Shown here: positions 22,616-35,000 of the stretch, piece after piece
Position numbering within the stretch: the stretch's first letter is position 1
Layout of the letters: every line of letters starts with the position of its first letter
Source: Symbiodinium sp. CCMP2592
Lineage: Eukaryota > Sar > Dinophyceae > Suessiales > Symbiodiniaceae
Reading direction: 5' to 3'
DNA: 64,000 nt
Assembly (NCBI GenBank): GCA_905221615.1
Contig: CAJNDT010000129.1
Span: forward strand, 174,568-238,567
The notes under the pieces: generated by a model
The model's input: the letters and a program-made list of their open reading frames with translations, nothing else
What the model was told of the DNA's origin: nothing
Database searches by the model: none
Position numbers and translations under genes: made by a program

Positions 22616-23880
22616 ATGAAGACAGTCAAAAAGCTTCCGGCCATGCGAAAGAAGCCAGCCGCGGGTGAGCCGGCCATCCGCAAGAAGCCTGCCTCTTTCG
22701 CGCCCAGCCAGTTTTTGAGGCAAGAGCTCCATGGCTGTGCTCCCATGCGCTTGCCCAACAACGTCATGCAGGTGGCTTCGGATTGCTCCGGGCTTTGTCC
22801 GGAAGGCTTGGCTGCGCAACTGGCCACGCCTGGTTTTGGCTTTGAGATCGAGCACGTCTTTGCATCGGAGATCTGCCCCAAGAAGCGGCGGCCGGGTACG
22901 AATTTAACCCTGTTTCTTGAGTTTCCTGAAACCGTCTTCATGTGCAGAACTTCGTGTGACACATTTGCAGTCCCAGGTCTTACATCAACACCGTCATTAA
23001 GCCGAAGGTTCTGAGTCCCGACATGAAGGATGCTTCAGGGAAGGAAGCCATGCGCGGAGTGCACTTGTGGTGCTGCGGCTTTCCGTGCCAGCCGTGGAGC
23101 TGTGCAGGGAAGCAGAAAGGTTCGGAGGATGAAGACCGTGGAAACTTCTTTGGCGACATTTTCGACCGCATCTCCGAGAGCAAACCTTCGTGTTTTGTCC
23201 TTGAAAACGTCCCTGGACTGCCCGACTCATTTCCAACCGAGTTCGGTGACCTCCTGACCGTTCTTCGTGGCATCAATGAAGGTGCCTACAACGTGATGTG
23301 GGACACATTGCGCGCAGACCTCCACGGTGGAATTCCACAGAATCGCAGCCGTTTGTACATCGTGGGCATCCTGAAGACAACCCAGATACATGATTTTACG
23401 TTTCCAATGCCGGTCAGCTGCACCTTGACACTGACGCAAATCCTCGGACCTCGAGCTCCCGATCCTCTGCCAGATCTCCAACGCAAGACCGAGGACAATT
23501 TTGGCCGCGTTCTTTGCAAGACCGTGCAGAAGAACCTCAAGCGATTCGACAAGAAGAAGCCCACCCTCAAATGGACCGACGACCACATCATCGATACAGG
23601 TTCAAGTACTGGGCATGCTATGGAGGGCGCTTGCCCCTGCTTGACGCACAGCCGCTGCATCAACGAGCACGGCTACTACTCTGTGATTCGCGATCGCTTC
23701 TTGAATGCAAATGATTTTCTTCGGCTGCAAGGGTACCCAGACAAGCAGCACGCGGCAATGCTGAAGGGCACAGACGAGAAAACATTGAGGGGAATGCTGG
23801 GCAATGGTATGTGTGTGACTGTTCTGAGCCGTCTTCTGCGGCAAATCTTTTTGAGTCAGGGACTTGTGTATGCGCGCTGA
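22616..23880 (+). CDS. C5 cytosine DNA methyltransferase (two exons)
   Basis: Transfers methyl from SAM to cytosine C5 in DNA. Exon 1 is 22616-22890 (MKTVKKLPAMRKKPAAGEPA... to EICPKKR) and exon 2 is 22977-23880. A GC donor at 22891 and AG acceptor at 22975-22976 keep the frame. Conserved motifs are in order: motif I region SDCSGLCPEGLAAQL (degenerate against the usual FAGxGG), motif IV GFPCQPWS with the catalytic Cys, motif VI VLENVPG, motif VIII QNRSRLYIVG, motif IX FLRLQGYPD and motif X GNGMCVTVLSRLL. The product is about 392 residues: a basic tail plus a bare catalytic domain with no chromatin-reader domains, which is bacterial-like. Methyltransferases of this type are known as passengers of mobile elements in some protists. 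It likely modifies the element or host DNA in the nucleus. Confidence 0.92.
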
Positions 23881-26189
23881 CGAAGCCAGTGCATGAGATA
23901 CATGAGGAATTGCTGAAATTCTCTCGATTTTGATAGTGGGATGCGCCATCTCTACAGGACGAAGCAAAGAGCTAGAGCTGCAAGATGTGCAGAAACAGAT
24001 TCGTGCAGATGTTTTGGCCACGGCTTGTAGGTGCATGTCTAGCGTTTGTGTGCCTCCTGTGATATCCGACAGTCAGCGATCCCAACATGTTCCTGCCAAT
24101 CATTTCCACCAAAACCCGAGATTGCCTTAGCGTAGATTGCCAGCCTTTTTCCAGGTGCTCCTTCGCTTGGCAGTGGGCCAAGTCATCGCAGTGCCGGCAG
24201 TGGTTAAGTATAGACTTCTGAACCTAAGCAAGATGTTTCGAGGGGACGTGCGAGAACGTTGCAGCAACAAGGGACCTTAAATACACAGGTAGGCTCTTCG
24301 GGGTTGAGGGGAGCCCTCGAGATTTTAAAATTATATGGTTCACGTTTACTCGGGAATGCAGTGCGACTCATTGGATCACTACGAACACCCGTCAGAAACT
24401 CTGTTCCGGCTCGAAAATCCACTGCTCGAAGGTTGCGGGTTCCGTGCTAGTTATTTAGCGGGCCCGTAGGGCTTGCCACGGTTTAGGCTTACGGATTAAA
24501 TGTTCAATCCGCCGTGTCTGCTTCTGGTATTTGTTGGTTGCCCCGTATACCTGGTCTTCCGTGCGTTCAGGCTGCCGGTGTGATGTCTGTTCGCGAAAAG
24601 CTGTGCAGGAACGGTTGAGTTTGCCAGAGCAGGCTTTGTTTCTTGCAAGATCCTAACTCCGATACGGACAGCCTATACGGTACCAGTAGGCCCAAACCCT
24701 AAACCCTTAACCAAAGATCCCCCATTACGAATCTTACAATGTCTGCGTGGTGTACATCTTCGTCGGGCCAAGACAAAACCACTGCTAAAGATTATGACCA
24801 GACCTTACCTCAAACATCGTATATATCATCGGCTTGGGCTTCGAGTTTAGGAGTTTAAACTTTAAACTTTAGTATCTGTTCGGTGTACAGTTCTAACCCC
24901 CAAGTCCCTAAATCCTAAACGTAAAACCCTCGAGACCCAAGTCGCCATCTCGTTGCCGAGGTGTAGACTGGTTAGGACTCCAGCTAAGTTTAGGAGTTTA
25001 GCATCTGTTCAGGGTACATCTGGTAGTACATGGTATCCCCAAACTCCATAAACCCTAAATACTAAACCCTAGAAACCAAAGTCGCAATCGCGCTGCCGAG
25101 GTGTAGACTCGTTTGGACTCCAGCTGGCGAAGGAGCAGCAGTCCTGGCCAGCAGGCCAGATACTGAGAGCACATTTCACAGAGTACCGTGGTGTATTGTA
25201 ATTACTTGTAACGTCGTATCGTGGCTATACATGATGAAGATGAGGTGTACCTACTCGCCGGTACCTTTTGCATGGTGTCCCTGGATATAAATAAGGTTCT
25301 GTGTTGTAGTTGTTCGCCACTGAGCAGCCAAAGACTCTATCTAAGAGCACAGGGTGGTGAACTCCAGACTTTGTGCACAGGATTGCGAGGTGTTTGGATG
25401 CAAGAGTCGGGGTGTGGTACTCTTAGTACGCCCTAAAGCCCTAAACCCTCCATGATACACACTGGCGTCACTGCATTCAACTTGGACACAGACCCAAAGC
25501 GTCCAATGTACCCATATAGTAAAATGTAGCGTTGCTATGGCATTTTCTTGGCTTGGGCAACATCTCCACCATACTAATACTCAGGACCCTTTGGGAAAAG
25601 CACGACGTTAGAGACCCCGTGAGTACGTCTAGGTAAAACGATAAACCCTAAACCCTAAAACTCCCTAAACCCTGCCCTGCACACTGGCATCTCTAAAAGG
25701 AAGCCTGCGCAAGTTTCTTGAACCGCATAAACCAGCTCTTAGATTTAAGGACTTAGGCTCTACAAAGTTTACGGGTTTTCGGGTTTAGCAAGGTTCAGGG
25801 TTACTCAGATTTTGTTGTTAGATCGGCTTGTTGGACTGACGTGTTCCAGGGGGCTGCTTGTTCGGAGCTTTGTGCTTTAAAGTCAGCCAGGCAGCAGCAA
25901 AACGTTCAGGGTTTAGGATTTATGGACTTATACGGATTAGGATTGCCATCGGGTGTCAGGTTTGGGAGCTTCGGGTTTGAGGGTTGGGCTTCCCAAACTT
26001 GGCAGATCAACCCTAAACCCCCAAACCCTAAATCTTTTATCTAGAGCCTCTCGACTTCTGACGAACTTGCACCTAAGCATTTGTTTGTCCTCAGGCATCT
26101 ATGCTCTGAGTGCCCAATAATGCCAAGTACTAAAGCTTCCAGGTCACAAGGCCGGAATCCGAAGCGGGGTTCCCAGTGCAAGAGCCGCA
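23881..26189. other. No gene; degenerate telomere-like DNA
   Basis: From about 24660 the sequence is scattered with AAACCCTAAACCC and GGTTTAGG fragments. Two diverged copies of a block with CCGAGGTGTAGACT(G/C)GTT occur near 24956 and 25096. No frame shows codon structure or splice patterns. Confidence 0.6.
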
Positions 26190-26300
26190 GGTACCTCGGG
26201 TACCCACGTAAAGAATAGTATTGTTATTTGCATAAGGGTAGTATTCATAGCAATCAATGAATCATACGCAAAACTCACACAATAGTCATTCTTTTACATC
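26190..26300. repeat. Left fragment of the GGTACC-palindrome array
   Basis: TCGGGTACCCACGTAAAGAA, then GTATTCATAGCAATCAATGA, matches units at 48672-48760 in the same orientation. It ends ...CTTTTACATC exactly where the inner element begins. Joined to 47879 onwards (TCTTTTGTATAGC) it restores a sequence like the intact unit near 48505 (TCTTTATTTTCTATAGC). Confidence 0.8.
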
Positions 26301-26334
26301 CCCAGAGCATCCGATATTGATTTTTTTCAATCGA

Positions 26335-26640
26335 ACGCTTGATTTTTTCAAAAATTCAAAACCCTATTGATTTTGGTGTTTTTCAATCGAATCGCATGCT
26401 GTTGTTGGGTCGGGTTCGATTGATTTCTGACATTGCATTCTATTGATTTTATGCATGCCTAGTTTCAGGATTCTCGATTGATTTCACGACTGTCTCCTCG
26501 ATTGATTTTAGAATGGATTTTCTATTGATTTTATTTGTGATTCTCTATTGATTTTATTTGTGATTTTCTATTGATTTTATTTGCGATTTTCTATTGATTT
26601 TATGGTCGATTTTCTCTTGAAATTATTGCTATTGAAATTA
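26335..26640. repeat. Left subterminal repeats of the inner element (TCTATTGATTTTA)
   Basis: About ten copies of ATTGATTTTA or ATTGATTTC preceded by TCT or TCG, spaced mostly 22-30 bp, in AT-rich sequence beginning 35 bp inside the TIR. Confidence 0.85.
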
Positions 26641-26666
26641 CTGGATTGCATGATCTAGCTAAAGTT

Positions 26667-27001
26667 TAAAGCATATGTGCACATGCAGAGAAACACATGC
26701 AACACGTTTGTTCTAGTGCCCCGATTCATCACGGCTAGGTCGATGTTCGCTGTCTATGTGGGTTGGACAGCCCAGGATCTATGCTGGATTTTGTAGAACA
26801 TGCAGGAAGGAAGCTTATTTGATTGTATGGTGTTTAAAACATGTGCACATGCAGAGAAACACATGCAACACGTTTGTTATAGTGCCCCGATTCATCACGG
26901 CTAGGTCGATGTTCGCTGTCTATGTGGGTTGGACAGCCCAGGATCTATGCTGGATTTTGTAGAACATGCAGGAAGGAAGCTTATTTGATTGTATGGTTTT
27001 C
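26667..27001. repeat. 168-bp direct tandem duplication with a hairpin repeat in each copy
   Basis: The block with GCACATGCAGAGAAACACAT occurs at 26678 and 26846 and continues nearly identically through GGGTTGGACAGCCC (26760 and 26926) to TTTGATTGTATGG. It precedes the first gene of the inner element and may be a duplicated promoter or leader. Confidence 0.92.
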
Positions 27002-27046
27002 TGTGCAGGTGTAGCTGTTCAAGCGAGAGGCAAACCTGTAGGAACC

Positions 27047-28628
27047 ATGTCCCCCAAACGGGAGAATGGTCCGGGCCGAGGAGGTCCAAGGAACTTCCCA
27101 AAGGCGGATGTGTGTTCGCAGACATTGGGAGAAGCCTTGAAGGAGTATGTGAGGAAAGCAGGGATGGCAAGAAGCTTCGAGTTGTCGCCCTACGGGCACC
27201 TGCAACGAAGCGCTGCAGCGAGTGGTCGGGGGCTGGTCAAAGCCCTGGACTTGATCACCGCCTGCCACGAGGTTGAAGAGTCCCTTCAGTTCAAGTTCAA
27301 TGATATAAAGGAAGCCCTGCAGCTTGTTGTGTGTTATTTTGGAGATGATTTAGGAAAAGGAGAGTGGGCCAGGAAGACGAGCGAGACGCTGATGACAGTC
27401 TTCACCCATGCCCGCAGGATGAAAGACGAAGTGCGGTACCGTGAGGCTTCTTCCAAACTCACGAATCACGAGAAGGCCCTGCTCGCAAAGGTAAGGAACA
27501 TGGTTGTAGGAAACGATGAAGGAAGTGTGACTTCCAAGGAGAAGGCAAAGGAGCAGGAGGAAAGGGAGGAGGAAGTGGAAGATGTCAAGAAAAAGAGAAA
27601 GAAAGTGGAGGAAGAGGACATCCCGCAGACACCCAAGCGACGTGTCTCTGGGGTGGACTATTTGGAGAAAATCAAGGCCTTGGAGATCCCGCAGACCCCG
27701 CAGACCCCGTCGACCGTGAAGGGCTCTTTCAGCCAGGCTGCCAACGACTGCTCGCCAGTTCCTGCAAAGAAAGCAGACTTGAAGGAGCTTGTGATGAAGA
27801 AGCCGAGCTCTAAGGACTGAAATAACCAGTTTGTTTGGTTTACAATGCTTGAAAACCCTGAATCCTAAACTTTCCAGGATCTGAAGACAAAAGGAAAGGC
27901 AGCCGCAAAGGAGGCCGAGCCCACGAAGAAGCAGGATTGACATAACAGTTTGTTTGGTTTACAACTAATGCTTGAAAACCCTGAATCCTAAACTTTCCAG
28001 GACCCGAAGAAAAAAGGAAAGGCAGCCGCAAAGGAAGTCGAGCCCACGAAGAAGAAGGAGGATGGAGATAGTTTAAGAAACATAAAACACTGTATCCTAA
28101 ACTCGTAGAAGCTAGGATGGAGACAGTTTAAGAAACATAAAACACTGAATCCTAAACTCGTAGAAGCTAGATCTGGCAAGGCCAAGGATGGAAAGAAGAA
28201 GAGACGCCGGTATCCGCCCATGCAAAGCTTGACCAAGGACATCCCTGTCCGCGATAGGCATGTATAGCTGTTATGGTTAAACCAACATGTATCAGTACAT
28301 GGCAGGAGCAGGTGAAGAAGTTGATCATCATGGATTACAAGGGCCGTGCTGCAAGTGCTTTGAGGATTGGACCTGATGGAAGACAGCGGCTGGGACTTGA
28401 GTGCATCTTTTTCATGTTCAGTTTGCCAGTCTGCCCTGTAGGATTTCTAGCTTGGAAAAGGGGCTTAGCACCACGATTGCTTCAAAACTACCGAGGGTCA
28501 TTCAAGTCCAGACCAAGAAGCTCGAGGATGCCAGAACAATCATCGAGAAGTTGCTCAAGGAGCTCAGGAATGGCACAACCTTGGATGAGGTTAGGACCAT
28601 GAAGAGACGCTTGCTGAGCAAGCTGTGA
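27047..28628 (+). CDS. Lys/Glu-rich multi-exon protein, unrecognised
   Basis: The first exon starts MSPKRENGPGRGGPRNFPKA at 27047; residues about 30-150 form a mainly helical domain (TLGEALKEYVRKAGMARSFE; FNDIKEALQLVVCYFGDDLG), then an acidic/basic tail (EKAKEQEEREEEVEDVKKKRK) and IPQTPKRR / IPQTPQTPS repeats to a possible stop at 27820. Exon-like blocks follow: DLKTKGKAAAKEAEPTKK near 27880 and its diverged copy DPKKKGKAAAKEVEPTKKK near 28002, a basic block KAKDGKKKRRRYPPMQ near 28172, VKKLIIMDYKGRAASALRIG near 28312, and a final coiled-coil exon from about 28450 ending RRLLSKL-stop at 28628. The basic content suggests a nuclear nucleic-acid-binding role. Exon joins are inferred, and the 27820 stop may be the real end of a shorter product. 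Confidence 0.55.
27828..28170. repeat. Duplicated exon-intron units inside the Lys-rich gene
   Basis: ACAGTTTGTTTGGTTTACAA-type introns with CCTGAATCCTAAACTTTCCAG recur about 125 bp apart (27830 and 27950), each before a KGKAAAKE exon. A second pair around GAAACATAAAACACTG and CCTAAACTCGTAGAAGCTAG follows at 28076 and 28132. Confidence 0.85.
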
Positions 28629-29024
28629 TCGGACGGATGGCGGCATCCGTATTCATCGCCCTGCCGTGTGAAACAAACATTCGGATTCCGTGAGTTTCCA
28701 TTAATTCATAATATATATCTAGCCCGAAATGTTTAAAGTAAATTGCTACCCCCGCCCACCCCCCCCCATGTACCGCAAAAAATCGTTACACCTTCAACCC
28801 TCAAACCCGAAACCATCATGGGTTGGACAGCCCAGGTCTGCATATGTGGGTTGGAAAGCCCAGCTTTTGCACGCTTATATAAGCCAAAGCATATTGGGTT
28901 GGACAGCCCGGGTCTGCACACATGTGGGTTGGAAAGCCCAGCTTTTTCACGCTTAAGGGGTTGGAAAGCCCATGGATGTGAATGATGCATCGAGCCGGCT
29001 GCTTAAGCGGCTCGAGCTGCAAGC

Positions 29025-32000
29025 ATGTCTGGTAAAGGTCCCGGACGCCACGGGAAGGATAGCGGAGGTGTCCCGCAAAACATATGGCGGGAAAATGCCC
29101 GCCACCTGTGGTTTAGCTACGAGGAAGAGCCTCGAATGCCATGGGCCCAATGGTTGGAGGGCCTCTGCGATCCTGGACAGCATTTATTTGAAGGGTTGGA
29201 CAGCCCAGATCTTGGAAGGTGTTTGAAGCATGTGGGTTGGAAAGCCCTTGGACTGCCACGCCATCACTAAACTGAGGTGTACCTCCGGGAGAGGACTGGG
29301 ATCCCGAAAGGGAACTGCCAGTCCGCCAGGAACTACCTGGAGCTTGGATCGAGTTTAAAAGATGTTGATTTTTTCTTGCAGGATTTTGACAGTATGTGTA
29401 ATAGAAAGAACTTTACCATGTAAGATGTATCGTCACCTGAGGACTTGGTCTATGCCAGGACCCAATCGGGCACGGACCTGGAGTACTGGAACTGGCTGGA
29501 ATGGGCCATCGAAGAGTGGTACCAAACCCACCAGGCCCGCAGTGCTCCACCACCATGGTGGAACCAAGAGTTGCCACCGCCACCGTCCGACAGGACCCGA
29601 TGCATATAATGGGTTGGGAAGCCCAGTACAAGAACTTTTGGGGTACTGTTGCAGGACATGGTCCCCGAGGAGTTCTACGGACCACGGAGGTGGAGATGGA
29701 GGACCGTGACAATAATAGCCCCGATCTGAATATGTGGGTTGGGAAGCCCAGCTACATCTATGAAGAATCAAGGGTTGGACAGCCCGGCATTTTTTTGAAC
29801 CATGAGATTATTAGAAGCTGGATGGCAGGACCCCCGGACCAGCAGCATCACCCTGGATTAACATTTACGCCTGAGACCCTTGAGAGGACCCATGGCCATG
29901 GACCAAGGAGCACAGCCGCCTCACGCAGAACCAGGACCCGGACGACCCTAAACCCTGAACCCTGACAGGACCCTAAACCTTAATTCCTGAACCCTGAAAT
30001 CTTAAACCATAGAATGAGTAGGACAATGTATGTCTGATGACAGGACCCATGGACCAGCAAGCAGAGCAGCAGATGGACCAGCAAGGACGAGGTGACGGAG
30101 CCAGCCGAGGACCCGGATGACCTTAAACCCTAGGCCCTTAACCCTGAATCCTGAACCATAATGGGTAGGACGTATGTAGTGTATGTGGACAGGATCCATG
30201 GACCCGCCACCACCGCCGCCTCAAGCAGGACCCGGATGACCCTAAACCCTGAACCCTGAAATCTTATGTCTGATGACAGGACCCAGGAACAAGCATACAC
30301 ATCAAGGAGGAGGTGACGGAGCCGTGCGAGGACCCGGATGATCTTAAGCCCTAGGCCCTTAACCCTGAACCCTGAACCATAATGGGTAGGACATGTCGTT
30401 TATGCGGACAGGATCCACGGAGCAGCCAGCACAGCAGCCTCACGCAGGACCCGGATGACCCTAAACCCTGAACCCTGATATAAGTGTATGTCTGATGACA
30501 GGACCCATGGACCAGCAGGCACAGCAAGGAGGAGGTGACGGAGCCGGAGGACCCGGATGACTTTAAACCCTAGGCTGAACCATAATGGGTACAGTGCATG
30601 TGGACAGGAGCCATGGACCAGCCAGCACAGCAGCCTCACGCACCCGGATGACCCTAAACCCTGAACCCTGAAGTGCATGTCTGATGACAGGACCCATGGA
30701 CCAGCAAGCGCCGGAGCCTCACGCAGCACCAGGACCATCCCGAAACCCCAAACCATGATGGGTTGGACAGCCCTATAATTTATGACTATGTGGGTTGGAA
30801 AGCCCAGATTTGCACAACAAAACCCCTAAACCCCTAATCCCCTAAACCCTAGACCCTCCCCTGACAGGACCCATGGACCCAGGAGCACCCGCAGCACCAG
30901 GACCAGCAGGACCAACCCACGTTTGCATATGTGTTTTTGTGGGTTGGAAAGCCCAAGCTTTGCACAACAAAACCCTAAACCCCTAATCCCTTAAACCCTA
31001 TACCCTAAACCCTCCCCTGACAGGACCCGTGGACCCAGGAGCACCCGCAGCAGGACCAGCACCCAGGTTTGCAAAGGTGTTTTTGTGGGTTGGAAAGCCC
31101 AGCTTTGCACAACAAAACCCCTAAACCCCTAATCCCTTAAACCCTATACCCTAAACCCTCCCCTGACAGGACCCGTGGACCCAGGAGCACTCCCACCAGG
31201 ACCACCCAGGTTTGCATATGTGTTTTTGTGGGTTGGAAAGCCCAGCTTTGCACAACAAAACCCCTAAACCCCTAATCCCTTAAACCCTAAACCCTAAACC
31301 CCCCCTGACAGGACACGTGGACCCAGGGGCAGGAGGACACGTGGACCCATGGGCAGAAGCACTCGCAGCAGGACCAGCACCCAGGTTTGCATATGTGTTT
31401 TTGTGGGTTGGAAAGCCCAGCTTTGCACAACTAAACCCCTAACCCCTTAAACCCTAAACCCTAAACCCTCCCCTGACAGGACACGTGGACCCAGCAGCAC
31501 CCTGTGCAGGAATACCACCAGGACCATTCCGAAACCCCAAACCATCATGGGCTGTCCAACCCAGGTCTGCATATGTGGGTTGGAAAGCCCAGCTTTGCAC
31601 GCTTAAACCCCTAAACCCCTAAACCCTAAACCCTACGAGGTTGGAAAGCCCGGCTACATCTTTAAAGCATCATGGGTTGGACAGCTTTTTCTTGTTGAAC
31701 CACATGAGATAACTTATATCGTAGATGACAGGACTCTCTTTGCAAACGACTTCGAAGGCTTCACCGCAGCCTCCACCAACGGGCACACAGCAAGGACCGG
31801 ATGACATGTTTTTGAATGATCGCGGGAATGAAAAACAATGGCATGAATACCCCGCAACCGCAAACTTCCCTGGAGGAGCATGGCCGAGTGTGACCCAGAT
31901 GGTCAATCAATGGGGTGGCTGGCCAGGGCAAGGACAAGGAGGCCTCCTGGGGGTTTTTGTTGTAGCATTTGAAGGGTTGGAGAGCCCAGGCCAGCAAGGG

Positions 32001-35000
32001 TTGGATAGCCTGGGTTGAATAGCACAAGGAGACCCTACACCAGGACCCACTTACGGTGGGAACTGGTGTGCCGACGACGGCTCGTATTGCTTGCTTTGCA
32101 ACGCATACGTGACGGATGGCCACCTCATGTCGGAGAACCACACCAGGAGGATGAGGAACCATCGTTGGAGTCTCAAAATTTTGGGTTGGAGAGCCCTCTA
32201 ATTCTGTAGGATTGTTTTGCTTGCATGGAAAGGTGCTTCGCTCGGGGTCTTCACCCCCGGCGGAAACGTGCCCAACATGACCCAAGGCCAGTTCGGTGGA
32301 GGAGGACCGGGAACACCGGGGTTGGAAAGCATTTTTTCACGCTTAAGGGGTTGGAAAGCCCGGCTGCATCTTAAAAACATCGTGGGTTGGTCAGCCCTTT
32401 TCTTGTTGAACCACATGGCATCCTAGATGACAGGACCCGTGGCCACGCCGGCTCCAACACAGCAAGCTCAGCAAGGACAGGAAGGACCGGATGAATTGTT
32501 TTGAAATCTCTTGGAATGTAAAAACTGACAGGACCCATGGACACGCAGCCTCCAACACAGCAAGCTCAGCAAGGACAGCAAGGACCGGATGAATTGTTTT
32601 GAAATCTCTTGGAATGTAAAAACTGACAGGACCCATGGACACGCAGCCTCCAACACAGCAAGCTCAGCAAGGACAGCAAGGACCGGATGAATTGTTTTGA
32701 AATCTCTTGGAATGTAAAAACTGACAGGACCCATGGACACGCAGCCTCCAACACAGCAAGCTCAGGTTGGACAGCAAGGACCGGAGGAATTGTTTTGAAA
32801 TCTCTTGGAATGTAAAAACTGACAGGACCCATGGACACGCAGCCTCCAACACAGCAAGATCAGCAAGGACCAGGACCCGATGAGATGTTTGGAAATCTAA
32901 TGGGAAATATATTATATATTAAACTGACAGGACCCATGGACACGACGGATGCAGTACAGGGAGCTGACCAAGGACCAAATGACCGTTTTTTTTTTATAAT
33001 TTCGTGGAAACTGCATGAAGTCTGTATTGAGGTTTACATATATCTGCAAACCACGAACACCCCTGGAGGAGATGACTGGAATAGCTGGTCGAATTACCGC
33101 GGAACCGCAGGATGGCAGTGATTATAGATCACATTTTTTTAATTGGGTTGGAAAGTAAAAACAACCGAATGGAGTCCCTGTCTAGCTATAAATATATCCG
33201 CAAACCCCTGGAGGAGCTGGTCTGTCAAGCTGGAATAACTGGCATGGTGACGGCGGATCCAGCAGCGGATGGCAAGGACCAGATCACATGTTTTTTTGAA
33301 TTGGGTTGGAAATTAAAAACAACCGAATGGAGCCCCTGTCTAGCTATACATTTATCCGCAAACCCCTGGAGGAGGTGGTGGGTCAAGCTGGAATAACTGG
33401 TATGATGACGGCGGATCCAGCGGATGGCAAGGACCAGATCACATGTTTTTTTGAATTGGGTTGGAAATTAAAAACAACCGAATGGAGCCCCTGTCTAGCT
33501 ATACATATATCCGCAAACCCCTGGAGGAGGTGGTGGGCAAAGCTGGAATAACTGGCATGGTGACGGCGGATCCGCAGGATATGGATTCTTGGACCTATAC
33601 GTACCCGAAACCCTAAACCACCCTAAACCCCTAAACCCCTAAACCCTAAACCCCGAAACCCTATATTAAAGCCGCTTCGGGAACCCAATAGACAATTATA
33701 TCATTTTCTAAGTACGGAGTATGTATACATATACATGCATGTGAACCGAGGACATGGATGGGGACAATGATCGTACCAGCAGCAGGGAGGCGGAGGATAT
33801 GGTTTCTAGGCTTGGTTTTTAAACCCTTTCTTCCGGGATTTGTTTGTCCTTATAAGCCCTTAATTTAAACCTTGAACCGTAAAACATAAACCACAAACCC
33901 AAAAGCCTGCTATGCCTAAACCCCGGAACCTTTAGTTCTACTTATCTGATATGGATACTGAATACACATAGCCAAACCAAACCGAGGATGGCCAGGATGG
34001 CCGAATGATGGGACCGGCGGATCCACAGGATCCACAGGAGATGGTTTCTAGGCATGGTTTTAATCTCATAACCTAATCTTGTGGAAGGGTTTGTCCTTAA
34101 ACCCTAGTAGCCCTGAAGCTTAAAACACAAACCCGAAACCCAATTCTAGAACCCATACTTCTACTTATCTGAAAACAACCTAATGCATACCCAGAACACT
34201 CAGCCAAGGACAGGGCAACGCAGACGGTGGACAGGGTGCCACAGGCAACGGTGGAGATGGAGGAAAAGGATCCTAGGACTCATGGACTCTAGGATTGAAA
34301 CTTTTTGATTATACAAAGAATTCTAGTGCTTAAACCAACCTTGTGAACACCCAGAGCACTCAGCCGAGGAAAGGGTGCCAAAGGCAAGGGACCTGGAAAA
34401 GGAGCCTTGGTTTNNNNNNNNNNNNNNNNNNNNNNNNNNNNNNNNNNNNNNNNNNNNNNNNNNNNNNNNNNNNNNNNNNNNNNNNNNNNNNNNNNNNNNN
34501 NNNNNNNNNNNNNCAGCAAGCTCAGCAAGGACAGCAAGGACCGGATGAATTGTTTTGAAATCTCTTGGAATGTAAAAACTGACAGGACCCATGGACACGC
34601 AGCCTCCAACACAGCAAGCTCAGGTTGGACAGCAAGGACCGGATGAATTGTTTTGAAATCTCTTGGAATGTAAAAACTGACAGGACCCATGGACACGCAG
34701 CCTCCAACACAGCAAGATCAGCAAGGACCAGGACACGATGAGATGTTTGGAAATCTAATGGGAACTATTATATATTAAACTGACAGGACCCATGGACACG
34801 ACGGATGCAGTACAGGGAGCTGACCAAGGACCAAATGACCGTTTTTTTTTTTATAATTTCGTGGAAACTGCATGAAGTCTGTATTGAGGTTTACATATAT
34901 CTGCAAACCACGAACACCCCTGGAGGAGATGACTGGAATAGCTGGTCGAATTACCGCGGAACCGCAGGATGGCAGTGATTATAGATCACATTTTTTTATT

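Noticed and set aside
34289..34710. Reading frames crossing the N gap
   Set aside because: They translate undetermined bases and the antisense of the 98-bp array.
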